From NCBI GenBank assembly GCA_004102805.1, contig SCEG01000035.1, positions 1 to 33,482 on the forward strand: a stretch of DNA of 33,482 nucleotides, given 5' to 3'. Both the position numbers and the translations under genes were made by a program. Position 1 is the stretch's first letter, and each line of letters begins with the position of its first letter. Of this stretch, positions 33,344-33,482 are shown piece after piece. Source of the DNA: Muribaculaceae bacterium Isolate-002 (NCI) (lineage in GTDB: Bacteria; Bacteroidota; Bacteroidia; Bacteroidales; Muribaculaceae). Under the pieces are notes generated by a model. It was not told the origin of the DNA and did not search any database. It was given only the letters and a program-made list of their open reading frames with translations.

Positions 33344-33482
33344 CGGCGTGAATAGTGTCCGTTCCTGAAATAGGTTGACTCGGTTTGTGATGTTTACTGA
33401 TTGATGTTTCCTCTTTGTCTGTGTGGGGTTGACTGATCGGGATATATCCCTGGGCGGAGTTGACTGAGGGCGTAGCCCGAAG
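33344..33482 (+). other. Repeat-like sequence at the right edge, possible mobile-element end
   Basis: No gene was recognised. GTTGACT occurs three times (33374, 33428, 33459), and the 12-bp palindrome GGGATATATCCC lies at 33439-33450. The last bases TGAGGGCGTAGCCCGAAG resemble the core of the 8008-8170 element (TGAGGGAGCGTAGCC and ACCGAAG). The sequence is cut by the window edge, so nothing firm can be said. Confidence 0.3.

Overview
The window looks like a chromosomal segment of a gut Bacteroidales bacterium, most likely of the Muribaculaceae (S24-7) group. Signs of this are Bacteroidota-type promoters (-7 box TAnnTTTG, often with TTTG about 19 nt upstream), a secreted protein with a type IX secretion-style C-terminal sorting domain, a DUF3078 protein, an Rhs protein with an exchangeable toxin tip, and housekeeping genes that are moderately GC-rich with many GCC/GAC/CGC codons. 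The family-level assignment is an inference from general resemblance; the phylum-level assignment is firm. No tRNA, rRNA or CRISPR array was seen.

Layout, left to right. 1-3155: the 3' end of an Rhs polymorphic-toxin gene with an AT-rich tip, followed by two AT-rich related genes that are candidate immunity genes. 3242-8584: forward housekeeping genes purB, an RsuA/RluB-type pseudouridine synthase with a long Asn/Arg/Gln/Gly/Tyr repeat region, asnS, a MITE-like palindromic element, and rpsU. 8831-12153: a large secreted multidomain protein with its own promoter and terminator. 12201-13590: xerC/xerD-type recombinase and hpf, tightly coupled. 13590-14741: a junction zone holding two 5'-truncated gene remnants (a DUF5723-type protein and an AlbA_2-type regulator) on either side of a perfect 25-bp palindrome.

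14780-18192 (minus strand): an ECF sigma factor, a putative anti-sigma factor, a small secreted protein and two paralogous predicted outer-membrane proteins, arranged as one operon. 18352-21663 (minus): DUF3078 protein, two small secreted proteins and a formate/nitrite-family channel. 21716-21752 holds back-to-back -7 boxes for this operon and for pheS. 21822-25260 (plus): pheS, crcB, nth, a TRIC/YicG-type channel, and an MsrA homologue whose catalytic cysteine is a serine.

25293-31183 (minus): pdxB, a multi-pass membrane protein, purD, a THUMP-domain RNA methyltransferase with a basic disordered tail, and a serine acetyltransferase. 31359-33281 (minus): a secreted GH13 alpha-amylase with a clear promoter. 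The last 150 bp carry an outward promoter and repeat-like sequence that may be the edge of a mobile element.

Points most worth following up are the Ser-for-Cys MsrA homologue, the Rhs tip with tandem paralogous candidate immunity genes, the remnant junction around the 25-bp palindrome next to hpf, the ECF sigma operon with duplicated surface proteins, and two RNA-modification enzymes that both carry long low-complexity extensions.
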